Source: Bacillota bacterium (GTDB lineage Bacteria > Bacillota > Clostridia > Acetivibrionales > JAEZXR01). Taken from it: a stretch of DNA of 64,000 nucleotides. The DNA is taken from NCBI GenBank assembly GCA_023419605.1, contig JAEZXR010000018.1:1-64000 (forward strand), written 5' to 3'. The notes beneath the pieces are model-generated. The model ran no database searches, had not been told where the DNA came from, and saw only the letters and a list, made by a program, of their open reading frames with translations. Of the stretch, positions 5,535-14,310 are shown piece by piece (within the stretch, counting starts at the first letter, position 1; each line of letters begins with the position of its first letter). Both the position numbers and the translations under genes were made by a program.

Positions 5535-7859
5535 ATGAAATCAGTCTTTAAAACCAATGTAGCCTTGCTGCTTATAATAACCCTTTTATCCACGCTGGTA
5601 TTCATCCCCGCCCCTGCGTCGGCAGCAGACATGCCTTTTCTCAGTATGAGTGCCAACGCTATATGGGGTGGCTCCACCGTCATTCGGCTGGACTGGACCG
5701 GTGGAACCCGGAGCGGCTACTACTACCGTGCGGAAAGAAGTATAAACCGGGGAACCTTTGAGAGTGTTTCCGGTTATCTGGATGCTGTCATCCATGATTC
5801 CTGCGGAGACCCTTTACTGGAAGCCAATTTTAACAATCTATACAGCTACAGGATCGCAGTTTACGATAGCAGCTACCAACTGGTGGGATATTCCAACGAG
5901 GCTTCCTTGACCCTGTCCAATATAACAGAGCCAACAAATTTTAAAGTTACACCGGCTTCCTCCTCGGAAATCGATCTGGCCTGGTCCTACCCGGTATCAA
6001 AGAGCGCGGGAACTGTCATTGAAAGAAAGGCAGACGGCGAGAATTGGGGTGTAATTGCCATACTGCCCCAAGGTACTCTCCAATACAGGGACTCCAGCCT
6101 GAAGCCCAATACCCAGTATAAGTATCGAATCCGCGCCATGCTGGGCATTAATGCCTACTCCCGGTATATCGATACCTATAGCACGGATACCCTGCTGAAG
6201 GAACCCGGAGAACTGACCGCAGGTATGATTGCCCATAATATGATCCTATTAAACTGGGATTACAACGGAAATCAAGATGTAGTCTTTCTCATTGAAAGGA
6301 AAGATAACGGCGGTGAATTCAAACAGATTCAGGAAACAGGCAAGAATCAAATACTGTGGGTCGACAACACCGTATCCCTAAACAACCGGTATACCTATAG
6401 AATTCGTGCCAGAGCGGCTAACAGCAGCGTAACTTCCAGCTACTCCAACGAAGTAACGGTGGTAACCATGGACCTGTCCGCACCCGGTAATCTGACGGCT
6501 ACTGCCATATCCGAAACAGAGATTTCCCTTAACTGGGGTGATACCTCCAATAATGAAACCGGCTTTGAACTGTGGCGAAAGATCGGAGAAAACGGCACCT
6601 GGGCCAAGTATGCAGTTTTGGATCGTAATGTAAGCACCTTCAAGGATACGGGGCTGAGTGCTAATACCACTTACTATTATAGAGTGCGGGCCAATATCTC
6701 CTACAGCAATGTATATTCTGCATTTTCAGGGGATGCCTCTGCCAAGACCGTCAGTCCCATGTCGGACATTTCCCTTGACTATACTGTGAATACACCGTAC
6801 AGTATTCAACTGAAATGGAATTACATCTATGACATCGAAACCAACCTAGTATTGTACCTGGAGAAAAAATCGGAATCGGATCTGGAGTGGCAAAGAATCG
6901 TTTCCTTGAGCCGGACAACCAGCCAATTTACCGACAATGGACTAGTCCCCTATACAAAATATTATTACCGTATGGTGCTGGTGAACCCTGTTAATAACAG
7001 CAGCAAAGCCGGCAATATGATTACCGTTTCCACCGGTATACCTGCGGCGCCTACCCTGCTGGATATCGAGACCCTGGCGCCCAATACCGTACGACTCAAA
7101 TGGACGGATAATTCCCATAATGAAGACCGTTTCGTCATAGAACGTATGGCACAGGGTCAATCCTATGTCCAGATCGGGTCTACCGCACCGGGAGTCACTA
7201 CCTTTGTTGATAACTCTTTAGCCCCTGGATATACGTACTTTTACAAGGTTACTGCCGTTAATAAAACCGGTTCCAGTGCTTATACCAATGAAAAATATGC
7301 CATAGGCAAAGCACTAAAATCCTTCAACGATATCTGGAATTACGACTGGGCCATCGGTGCCATCGAAAATCTCAGCAGCCGTGGTGTAATCACTGGAAAA
7401 ACGGAGAATCTTTTCTTCCCCGATGACCAGATTACCCGTGCAGAGTTCACCAGCCTCGTAATCCGGTCCTTTAAGCTGTCCCGGACTCCCATCGGCTACC
7501 TGTCCGATGTTAGTTCCAACGACTGGTACTACAAGGACATTATGACCGCCAATACCCTTGGGATCATATCTGCCGACAATGGGTATTTTTATCCGAACGT
7601 ACCCATAACCCGGGAAGATATCGCAGTCATTATCTATAAAGCCCTAAAGGCTGTAGATAAGCCTCTGAAAGGACAGGACATACATATTCTCGATGGGTAT
7701 CTGGACAAGGATCTGATTACCCCTTACGCGCTGCCGTGTTTCGCAGCTTTAAAAGGAGAAGGTATCCTGAGCGGCAGAAGCAATACGATGCTGGCACCCA
7801 AGGATACTGCTACGAGAGCGGAAGCGGCGGTCATACTGTACCGGATTATTGATAGATGA
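5535..7859 (+). CDS. Secreted FN3-repeat protein with SLH cell-wall anchor
   Basis: A 774-residue extracellular protein following AATGGAGGATTATC. A signal peptide covers residues 1-31 (hydrophobic LLLIITLLSTLVFIP, likely cleaved after ASA). Residues ~32-590 hold about six Ig/FN3-type modules, recognised by recurring W near strand B (IDLAWSY, ILLNWDY, ISLNWGD, VRLKWTD) and YYYRVRA or YKYRIRA near the end. The C-terminal ~180 residues are three S-layer homology domains (FPDDQITRAEF, FYPNVPITREDI, MLAPKDTATRAEA) that bind pyruvylated wall polymer. No catalytic module is evident, so it is probably an adhesin or structural surface protein. It is monocistronic and followed by a terminator. Confidence 0.85.
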   Translation: MKSVFKTNVALLLIITLLSTLVFIPAPASAADMPFLSMSANAIWGGSTVIRLDWTGGTRSGYYYRAERSINRGTFESVSGYLDAVIHDSCGDPLLEANFNNLYSYRIAVYDSSYQLVGYSNEASLTLSNITEPTNFKVTPASSSEIDLAWSYPVSKSAGTVIERKADGENWGVIAILPQGTLQYRDSSLKPNTQYKYRIRAMLGINAYSRYIDTYSTDTLLKEPGELTAGMIAHNMILLNWDYNGNQDVVFLIERKDNGGEFKQIQETGKNQILWVDNTVSLNNRYTYRIRARAANSSVTSSYSNEVTVVTMDLSAPGNLTATAISETEISLNWGDTSNNETGFELWRKIGENGTWAKYAVLDRNVSTFKDTGLSANTTYYYRVRANISYSNVYSAFSGDASAKTVSPMSDISLDYTVNTPYSIQLKWNYIYDIETNLVLYLEKKSESDLEWQRIVSLSRTTSQFTDNGLVPYTKYYYRMVLVNPVNNSSKAGNMITVSTGIPAAPTLLDIETLAPNTVRLKWTDNSHNEDRFVIERMAQGQSYVQIGSTAPGVTTFVDNSLAPGYTYFYKVTAVNKTGSSAYTNEKYAIGKALKSFNDIWNYDWAIGAIENLSSRGVITGKTENLFFPDDQITRAEFTSLVIRSFKLSRTPIGYLSDVSSNDWYYKDIMTANTLGIISADNGYFYPNVPITREDIAVIIYKALKAVDKPLKGQDIHILDGYLDKDLITPYALPCFAALKGEGILSGRSNTMLAPKDTATRAEAAVILYRIIDR

Positions 7860-8013
7860 AGGAAATGGGAAATGGAGAATTGAAAATTGAGAATTGAGAA
7901 TTGAGAATGATTACGTGCTGAAATGCACTTCGTAACTATAAAGGCCTCTGATACCAGGGTATCAGAGGCCTTTAAGTTAATTCTCAATTTTCCATTCTCA
8001 ATTCTCAATTTCC
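7860..8013. repeat. Nested A/T-rich inverted repeat around a terminator
   Basis: Tandem ATTGAGAATTGAGAATTG-type units (about 7874-7910) are mirrored on the other side of a central hairpin by TTCTCAATTTTCCATTCTCAATTCTCAATTTCC (within 7979-8013). The right arm runs into the 3' end of the cyclase gene and encodes its last residues. Short GAATTGAGAATT units of this kind resemble dispersed intergenic repeats. Confidence 0.55.
7940..7973. terminator. Strong bidirectional terminator
   Basis: AAAGGCCTCTGATACC (7940-7955) is followed after two bases by its exact complement ending in GGCCTTT. It lies between the convergent SLH-protein and cyclase genes. Confidence 0.8.
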
Positions 8014-8642
8014 AAAAGCACTGCTCTTGCCGGAGTCCCCTCCACACCTTGGATTTTTAGTGGAAGACAGGAGAAGAAGTAGGTTCCGGGGTCTACATTC
8101 TTAAGGTAGAGGCCTTCAATGACTCCTATTTCCTGCGCCAGCAATATATGGTGGGCAGGGTGGGTCTGAGAACCGAATCTGTCTACGGAAAGGTAGTCAA
8201 CACCCACGGTTCTTATCTTCTTGTCTACCAGGTACTGGGATGCAGAAGCATCGATGCCTATAAACGCCTTATTGAACTCACCTTTCACGGGTAACTCACT
8301 ATTGGAGGTTTTAAAAAACACTGCATCGCCCTCCTGAATATCCAATGAGCGGATGCTTTCCTCCGTTATGACGCTTTCCACCTGCAGTTCAAAAACCTTG
8401 ACAACCCCAATGAACTTGGACAAATCCAGTGACATAATGCCGATACCCTTTTGGATAAAGTGAAAAGGTGCATCGATATGAGTCCCGGTATGCAGGCCCA
8501 TTTCTATAGATGATAAATTACAGGAATCCCCCTTCTCCAGAGAAGCCTCGGTATTTATTTTTACCCCTGCATCTTTGGGCCACAGAACCGTCTCCGGCGA
8601 TATTTCCCTGCTTATGTCTATGATCTTTTTTATTTTCATCAT
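7998..8642 (-). CDS. Cyclase-family metal hydrolase (kynurenine formamidase-like)
   Basis: A 214-residue member of the cyclase/KynB-type family (PF04199). The signature HTGTHIDAPFHF (about residues 52-63) holds the metal-binding His and Asp residues, and HPAHHILL is a further conserved histidine cluster. Family members hydrolyse formamides or cyclic amides. There are no tryptophan-catabolism neighbours, so the substrate is unknown. AGGGGAGAGAA precedes tandem ATGs at 8642 and 8639. The last residues (LEIEN) are encoded by the flanking repeat, so the native C-terminus may have been replaced. Confidence 0.8.
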   Translation of the reverse strand: MMKIKKIIDISREISPETVLWPKDAGVKINTEASLEKGDSCNLSSIEMGLHTGTHIDAPFHFIQKGIGIMSLDLSKFIGVVKVFELQVESVITEESIRSLDIQEGDAVFFKTSNSELPVKGEFNKAFIGIDASASQYLVDKKIRTVGVDYLSVDRFGSQTHPAHHILLAQEIGVIEGLYLKNVDPGTYFFSCLPLKIQGVEGTPARAVLLEIEN

Positions 8643-8664
8643 TTCTCTCCCCTTTCTCTCCGAA

Positions 8665-9198
8665 TTACGCTTTAACAGGCTTCATGTATTTAAGGATGTA
8701 AAGGAATACCCCTACGGCAATGAAGATGTCTCCAATGCTGAAAGCGTTGGTCAGGGGAAGCCAGGAAGGCAAATGGAATATATCTCCCAGCCAGGGCAGG
8801 AGGGTTCCGGAGTCTGCCAGCATGGTATTGTTGCTTACTTCTCCAGCCTGCTGTACTCCCTTAAAGTTGGCAGCGGGAGTCGGCATGTACCCACCGTTCA
8901 GTATAATCACCAGAAAATTCAGCAAAGTGCCTGTGCCCAGGATTGCAATCGCGCGCTCCCGGATATTTGCGACAATAAACACCAGCACCAAAAGGTACGA
9001 TACAAGGTGTAAAGCAACCCCAACAGTAGTAGGCAATCTTTCCACCCAGGAAAATCCGGAAAAAATAATCAGCTGTATGACAATGGCAGCAAGAACCGTC
9101 CGGCTCCACCGGAAGGAACTCTCTACAATCCCCGCCAGCCTGCCTCCCCGAATGTATCCTATGGCAATGGCAATTAAAACAGCGTACAGCACAAACAC
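8665..9198 (-). CDS. DUF5317 integral membrane protein
   Basis: A 177-residue protein with about five membrane segments (near residues 3-15, 34-48, 62-80, 85-102 and 152-170) and the NGGYMPTPAANF loop typical of DUF5317. It uses a GTG start at 9198, with the ribosome binding site GGAGGAG provided by the last codons of the upstream HD-GYP gene, so it is translationally coupled to it. Function unknown; the tight pairing suggests that it works with the membrane HD-GYP protein. Confidence 0.75.
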   Translation of the reverse strand: MFVLYAVLIAIAIGYIRGGRLAGIVESSFRWSRTVLAAIVIQLIIFSGFSWVERLPTTVGVALHLVSYLLVLVFIVANIRERAIAILGTGTLLNFLVIILNGGYMPTPAANFKGVQQAGEVSNNTMLADSGTLLPWLGDIFHLPSWLPLTNAFSIGDIFIAVGVFLYILKYMKPVKA

Positions 9199-9204
9199 AG
9201 CAAT

Positions 9205-10485
9205 TTACTCCTCCACATATCCATAGTCTTCCTTCAGCACCTTGATAAACGCAGCTACCACATCCGGATCAAATTGAAAATTGGAACATTTGATCAATTC
9301 CTGCACTGCGGCAGCCTGAGGCAGTGCCGTACGATAGGGCCTGTCCGAGGTCATGGCATCGTAACTGTCCGCTACGGCGAGAATCCTTGCCCCTAGAGGG
9401 ATTTCCAAGCCGGATATCCCCATGGGATACCCCTTTCCATCCAGTCGCTCATGGTGGTATAGGATGTATTTCGCCACTTCTTCGTAAGGCTTCAGGTTTT
9501 TTATCAGCCGGTATCCCAGCTCCGGATGTTGTTTGATAACAGCATATTCCTCGTCCGTCAGGCCGGTATGTTTTCTTAAAATGGTATCCTCAATGGCAAT
9601 CTTCCCAAGATCGTGAACTCTTCCCGCAGTCTCGATTTTCTCCACCTTCTCTTGTGACAATTGCAGCTTCTGGGCAATCTTTTTTGCATACTCCGCTACC
9701 CGGGCCGAATGGAGATAGGTATACTTATCCCGTTTGTCAATGGTGTCCGCTAACGCCATCAGTGTATCAGAGGTTTCCTTCTGCAAACTGTAATACCTTC
9801 GCAGGGCCTGATCCGCCGCATAGAGAGGCGGTATCATAATGAGCAGGGTAAAAGGAAAATCCGGCCTGTAAAGCAGTGAAGCTGCCACACTTATGGGTGT
9901 TAGGGTATAGTAATAAACGATATCCGTTTTAAGGTTTTCCGTAAATACAGGAACAAACTTATTTCCTGAGGTAAGGGATATGACCGCTGAAACAAAAAAC
10001 ATATTCAGCAGAAAGCATACGCTGGCTGCAACAAATATAGCAGGCAAATCCTTTACAACATCCAGTACAACGCCCTTTGGAGAAGCTTTGAGCAGTTCAA
10101 ACAAAAGGCCGCTGGCCAATACCGAAAGGCCGTATTGACCCGCATTGAAAAGGCATTTGTGTGCGGGTTTCCTATAATATATTTCTACCAAAAGGGTGGC
10201 CACTACAATAATCCAGGTCGCCTTATAGGGTCCCGACAAAATAATCAACGCCAGCTGGACTGCAAGAGCGGTTGTAATCTCCGTGATCTCGCCTGACTTC
10301 AGAATGGTAACAGGCCTCAAATCGGAGACAATCTCAAGAATAACCCAAAATACAATAATAGGAATCTCTTTCGGGCTAAAATAGGGTATAAAAAAAAACA
10401 GAACAGGGAATACACTTATACCCACCAAAAAAATATATATGTTACTTACTTTGCTTCGCAACTTCATCATAGAATTTGTATTCAT
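9205..10485 (-). CDS. Membrane-anchored HD-GYP domain phosphodiesterase
   Basis: A 426-residue protein. Residues ~1-225 hold about six to eight hydrophobic segments (a MASE-like membrane sensor). Residues ~240-425 form an HD-GYP domain: HSARVAEYA, the HD pair in GRVHDLGKI (His291-Asp292), HPELGYRL, the HHERLDGKGYP signature and ADSYDAMTSDRPYR. HD-GYP proteins degrade cyclic di-GMP, or act on other cyclic dinucleotides. The ATG follows AAGGTAAGGAATA. It is the first gene of the pair with DUF5317 and lies downstream of a terminator-like hairpin and a micropeptide gene. Confidence 0.85.
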   Translation of the reverse strand: MNTNSMMKLRSKVSNIYIFLVGISVFPVLFFFIPYFSPKEIPIIVFWVILEIVSDLRPVTILKSGEITEITTALAVQLALIILSGPYKATWIIVVATLLVEIYYRKPAHKCLFNAGQYGLSVLASGLLFELLKASPKGVVLDVVKDLPAIFVAASVCFLLNMFFVSAVISLTSGNKFVPVFTENLKTDIVYYYTLTPISVAASLLYRPDFPFTLLIMIPPLYAADQALRRYYSLQKETSDTLMALADTIDKRDKYTYLHSARVAEYAKKIAQKLQLSQEKVEKIETAGRVHDLGKIAIEDTILRKHTGLTDEEYAVIKQHPELGYRLIKNLKPYEEVAKYILYHHERLDGKGYPMGISGLEIPLGARILAVADSYDAMTSDRPYRTALPQAAAVQELIKCSNFQFDPDVVAAFIKVLKEDYGYVEE

Positions 10486-10601
10486 TATTCCTTACCTTTG
10501 CCAAAAGTTATTACTATATGTTCGTGTTTCTACCATATAATATTCTGTAAAAGTCTACGAAAACCTTCCTAAATCAAAAATTATTTATTTTCAGGCACAA
10601 A

Positions 10602-10627
10602 AAAAAATAGCCCTAAGGGCTATTTTT
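10602..10627 (-). terminator. Terminator/attenuator between micropeptide and HD-GYP gene
   Basis: AAAAAATAGCCC and GGGCTATTTTTT form a stem with T-runs on either strand. It lies after the 31-codon gene and upstream of the HD-GYP gene on the same strand, so it could limit read-through into that operon. Confidence 0.7.
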
Positions 10628-10655
10628 TAAATACAAATTCAAAATATTTTTACTA

Positions 10656-10751
10656 TCAGCCCCACTTATGGCCGGCTACGCTGGTAAGCACCAGGCTAAG
10701 AACAACTGCTACCTTAAAAACTACTGGAAGTACCTTTCCCCATTTTCTCAT
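10656..10751 (-). CDS. 31-residue micropeptide with hydrophobic core
   Basis: A short frame begins MRKWGKVLPVV after AAAGGGGAGATTCCG, an excellent ribosome binding site. It has a basic N-terminus, a 16-residue hydrophobic core (VVFKVAVVLSLVLTSV) and the end TSVAGHKWG, resembling a tiny signal peptide with an SVA|G cleavage site or a single-span membrane peptide. A TTGACA-N18-TAGAAT promoter lies just upstream and a terminator follows, so it has its own transcription unit. There is no cysteine, so it does not look like a thiolactone AgrD peptide. Function unknown. Confidence 0.55.
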   Translation of the reverse strand: MRKWGKVLPVVFKVAVVLSLVLTSVAGHKWG

Positions 10752-10800
10752 CGGAATCTCCCCTTTCCTGTTAATTTTTTAGGTTTTATTGAGTAGTAAC

Positions 10801-10847
10801 ATTCTACCATCCAGGTTGTCCTATTGTCAATAAATGCCACGGCATTT
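10801..10847 (-). promoter_or_regulatory. Promoter of the micropeptide unit with upstream palindrome
   Basis: TTGACA (10830-10825), an 18-base spacer and TAGAAT (10806-10801) on the minus strand. Directly upstream of the -35 lies the perfect dyad AAATGCC-AC-GGCATTT (10832-10847), a candidate regulator site. Confidence 0.65.
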
Positions 10848-11017
10848 CCTTGGACTTTACCAAAAGTAGCCTTACAGCCTGCAAAAAAGTGGAAGTAATT
10901 TTTTTGCTAAACCTTAATACATATTAATTATATGCTGGTAAAAAATATATAATACCCTTATAATGTAAATTAACACCGATTACCCTCGTGTAATACGGCT
11001 GAAGGAGGTTTATGGCA

Positions 11018-12823
11018 ATGAGTGAAAAAGGTAAAGCCCTGCCAAAGCGTGATGAAATAGACCCAAAGTACAAATGGAACCTGGAAGACATCTATGAAAG
11101 TGACGCACAATGGGAGGATGACTTTAAAAAAGTTAAGGAACTATCCGGTGAAATCCCTAAATTCAGGGGAACCCTTTCCCAGGGAGCCCGTGTGCTGCTG
11201 GACTGCCTCAAACTGGCAGATGACTTGATGTCGCTGAATGATAAGCTATTCGTATATGCAAAAATGCGAAGAGATGAGAATAATTCCAATGCTACATACC
11301 AGGCACTTACGGACAGAGCCATGGCCCTTAGTACCGAAGTCTACGCGGCTAGCTCCTACATTGTGCCTGAAATTATCGCCATTTCCGAAACACAGTTGAA
11401 GGACTATCTGCAAAAGGAAGAGGAACTGGCTGTCTATAAACCGTATATCGATGAACTTCTTCGGCAGAAGAAGCATATTCTCTCCGAAAAGGAAGAGGAG
11501 CTGCTGGCACTATCCTCTGAAATTTCCCATGCGGCCAAAGACATCTTTACTATGTTCAACAATGCTGACATCCGCTTCCCCTTTATCAAGGATGAGGACG
11601 GTGAAGAGGTAGAGGTCACCAAGGGGCGGTACATTTCATTTTTGGAGAGCAAGGACCGTCGGGTTCGAGAGGACGCCTTCCATGCCCTCTACAGCTCCTA
11701 TAACAAAAACAGGAACACTCTGGCAGCCATGCTGCTAAGCAATATAAAAAAGAATAAGTTCTATGCCAATGTAAGAAAATATGGCTCAGCGTTGGAGTCC
11801 TCACTGGATTCCGACAACATTTCCACCGATGTATATGACAGCCTGATAAAAACGGTCAATGACAATCTGCACCTGATGCAGCGATACCTGAAGCTTCGTA
11901 AAAAGGCTTTGAAGCTGGATGAACTGCATATGTACGACCTGTATGTCCCCATTGTGGACCAGCCAAAGAAAAACATCCTGTATGGCGACGCTGTGAGCAT
12001 GGTGGAAGAAGGGCTGAAACCCCTGGGTGAAGAATACCAGGGCTACCTCAGGAAAGGTCTTGAAGGAGGCTGGGTGGATGTATTTGAGAACCAGGGCAAA
12101 ACCAGCGGCGCATACTCCTGGGGAGCTTACAAAACGCACCCCTATGTGCTGTTAAACTACCAGGGCACCATTAACGACGTATTCACCCTGGCTCATGAAA
12201 TGGGCCATGCACTGCACTCCTTCTATACCAATAAGACGCAGCCTTATATTTATTCCGAATACAAGATCTTTGTTGCGGAAGTAGCTTCTACGCTGAATGA
12301 ATCGCTGCTGATGCACTACCTGCTGCAAAAAACAACGGACCGACAGGAAAGAGCCTACCTGCTGAACCACCACCTGGAAGAGTTCCGGGGCACCATTTTC
12401 CGTCAGGTGATGTTTGCTGAGTTTGAAAAAACCGTTCATGCCAAGACAGAGCAGGGAGAGGCGCTGACGACAGACAGTCTCTGCAGCATCTACCGTGAGC
12501 TCAACACAAGATACTTTGGCAGTGAACTCATCGTGGATGAGGATATCGATATAGAATGGGCCAGAATTCCTCATTTCTATAACAGCTTTTACGTTTACAA
12601 ATACGCTACGGGTTTCTCTGCTGCCATATCCCTGGCAAACCAGATATTGACCGAAGGCAAGCCCGCAGTGGACCGGTACATTAATTTCCTCCGCAGCGGC
12701 GGCTCCGATTATCCGCTGGAACTCCTGAAAAAAGCCGGCGTCGACCTGTCAACACCGAAACCGGTGCAGGATGCACTAAAAGATTTTGAGAAGACTTTAG
12801 AAGAGTTGGAAAAACTGATATAA
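11018..12823 (+). CDS. pepF: Oligoendopeptidase F
   Basis: A 601-residue M3-family zinc metallopeptidase. The HExxH motif is in LAHEMGHALHSFY (about residue 390), followed by the third ligand region YIYSEYKIFVAEVASTLNE. The N-terminal half is the helical M3 domain with ALSSEISHAAKDIFTMFNNADIRFP. It cleaves short peptides in the cytoplasm. ATGs at 11012 and 11018 both follow GAAGGAGG; the second has better spacing. Length is normal for the family. It is followed by a palindromic element and an M29 aminopeptidase gene, so peptide turnover genes are adjacent but probably separately expressed. Confidence 0.93.
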   Translation: MSEKGKALPKRDEIDPKYKWNLEDIYESDAQWEDDFKKVKELSGEIPKFRGTLSQGARVLLDCLKLADDLMSLNDKLFVYAKMRRDENNSNATYQALTDRAMALSTEVYAASSYIVPEIIAISETQLKDYLQKEEELAVYKPYIDELLRQKKHILSEKEEELLALSSEISHAAKDIFTMFNNADIRFPFIKDEDGEEVEVTKGRYISFLESKDRRVREDAFHALYSSYNKNRNTLAAMLLSNIKKNKFYANVRKYGSALESSLDSDNISTDVYDSLIKTVNDNLHLMQRYLKLRKKALKLDELHMYDLYVPIVDQPKKNILYGDAVSMVEEGLKPLGEEYQGYLRKGLEGGWVDVFENQGKTSGAYSWGAYKTHPYVLLNYQGTINDVFTLAHEMGHALHSFYTNKTQPYIYSEYKIFVAEVASTLNESLLMHYLLQKTTDRQERAYLLNHHLEEFRGTIFRQVMFAEFEKTVHAKTEQGEALTTDSLCSIYRELNTRYFGSELIVDEDIDIEWARIPHFYNSFYVYKYATGFSAAISLANQILTEGKPAVDRYINFLRSGGSDYPLELLKKAGVDLSTPKPVQDALKDFEKTLEELEKLI

Positions 12824-12837
12824 TAAAGGAGTTGTTA

Positions 12838-13060
12838 GTTCCTGGTTATTGGTTCCTAGTATTTGGAGTATGCCTTCGCAGTTATTTTTGCAACCGGTAC
12901 AAAAGCTTCAAAGTGCAACCCTGACTATAACCAACAACTATATACAATCGGATTGGCAACTGCTGATTTGGGCCTCGTACAGCCAACGGTTCTGGGGCTT
13001 TACGAGGCCCAAATCAGCTAAGTTCCATCCGGATTTGTATAGCAACCAAGAACTAGGAAC
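12838..13060. repeat. Nested palindromic intergenic element (copy A)
   Basis: Outer arms GTTCCTGGTTATTGG (12838-12852) and CCAAGAACTAGGAAC (13046-13060) enclose a second pair, CTATATACAATCGGATTGG (12938-12956) and CCATCCGGATTTGTATAG (13025-13042). At the centre is a perfect 18-bp stem (12962-12979 with 13001-13018). A shorter relative occurs at 28821-28864. It fills most of the space between pepF and the aminopeptidase gene; no coding frame is supported. Confidence 0.7.
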
Positions 13061-13096
13061 GCTTTTCACAATTGCTACACAACAGGAGGAAAAACC

Positions 13097-14212
13097 ATGA
13101 AGGATCCAAGAATTGAACAACTCGCGCAAAACCTAATTCATTACTCGGTAGAACTGAAACCGGGAGAAAAAATACTGATCGAGAATTTCGGAAACGAAGT
13201 ACCCCTGACAAGAGCCCTGATTCGGGAAGCCTATAAAGCAGGCGGTGTCCCTTACATAAGCATCAAAAATCACGAACTCCTGCGAGTTCTGCTGACGGAA
13301 TGCAATGAAGAGCAGCTGAAGGAAATGGCTTCCTTTGAAATTGCCCGGATGAAGGAAATGCAGGCCTACATCGGACTGCGTGCCGGCGAAAATATCAGCG
13401 AAATGAGTGGAGTTCCCTCGGAGAAAATGCGCATTTACATGCAGCATTACTCCCGCCCGCTTCATTCGGACGTGCGTGTGAAGAACACCAAATGGTGCGT
13501 CATGCGGTATCCGAACCATTCCATGGCCCAGTCCGCCAACATGCCCACCGAGAGCTTTGAGGACTTCTACTTCAAGGTGTGCAACCTGGACTATTCCAAG
13601 ATGTCAAAGGCCATGGACAATCTGGTTCGGGTCATGGAGAGGACCGATAAAGTACGGATTACAGGAAAGGATACCGACCTGACCTTCTCCATAAAAGGCA
13701 TTCCCGCCATCAAGTGTGACGGTAAGCTGAATATCCCTGACGGTGAAGTGTTTACAGCCCCTGTCAGAGACTCCGTCAATGGTGTTCTCTCCTACAACTG
13801 TCCTGCCGTGTATCAGGGCGTAACCTTCGATAACATCCGCCTGGAGTTCAAGGACGGTAAGATTATCAAAGCCACTGCCAACGACACCGAAAGGATCAAC
13901 CAGATCTTCGATGCAGATGAAGGTGCAAGATATATCGGTGAATTCGCCATTGGTGTAAATCCCTACATTGAAAAGCCTATGAAGGATACCCTTTTTGATG
14001 AGAAGATCAAGGGAAGCATCCACTTTACTCCAGGGAACAGCTATGACGATGCTCCCAACGGCAATAAATCCTCCATCCACTGGGACCTGGTATTTATCCA
14101 GAGGCCGGAATACGGCGGGGGAGAAATCTGGTTTGACGATACCCTGATTCGCAAGGATGGTATATTCGTTCCCGAAGAACTGCACTGCTTGAATCCTGAG
14201 AACTTGAAATAG
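13097..14212 (+). CDS. M29-family aminopeptidase (thermophilic aminopeptidase type)
   Basis: A 371-residue cytoplasmic metallo-aminopeptidase of the AmpS/PepS/aminopeptidase T family. Visible family features are the start LAQNLIHYSVELKPGEKILIE, the metal-ligand Glu in NIPDGEVFTAP (about residue 217), GEFAIGVNP, HFTPGNSYDD with its His, SSIHWDLVF, and the closing GGGEIWFDDTLIRKDGIFV. It removes N-terminal residues from peptides with broad specificity. AACAGGAGGAAAAACC precedes the ATG. A terminator lies directly downstream. Confidence 0.9.
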   Translation: MKDPRIEQLAQNLIHYSVELKPGEKILIENFGNEVPLTRALIREAYKAGGVPYISIKNHELLRVLLTECNEEQLKEMASFEIARMKEMQAYIGLRAGENISEMSGVPSEKMRIYMQHYSRPLHSDVRVKNTKWCVMRYPNHSMAQSANMPTESFEDFYFKVCNLDYSKMSKAMDNLVRVMERTDKVRITGKDTDLTFSIKGIPAIKCDGKLNIPDGEVFTAPVRDSVNGVLSYNCPAVYQGVTFDNIRLEFKDGKIIKATANDTERINQIFDADEGARYIGEFAIGVNPYIEKPMKDTLFDEKIKGSIHFTPGNSYDDAPNGNKSSIHWDLVFIQRPEYGGGEIWFDDTLIRKDGIFVPEELHCLNPENLK

Positions 14213-14215
14213 TAC

Positions 14216-14244
14216 AAAAGGCTGGTTCCCATGACCAGCCTTTT
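14216..14244. terminator. Terminator after M29 aminopeptidase
   Basis: AAAAGGCTGGT and ACCAGCCTTTT flank a seven-base loop, followed by T-residues on the plus strand and A-residues on the other side, so it may also serve the convergent HelD-like gene. Confidence 0.8.
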
Positions 14245-14310
14245 ATCTACCTGCAAAAAGCCTGCTTTCATATCCTACAGACTATATTCTCCGGGTCAAT
14301 ATGGGGTTCC

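Noticed and set aside
10656..10751. Micropeptide as an AgrD-type autoinducer precursor.
   Set aside because: No cysteine or AgrB/AgrC genes are nearby, so a thiolactone signal is not supported.
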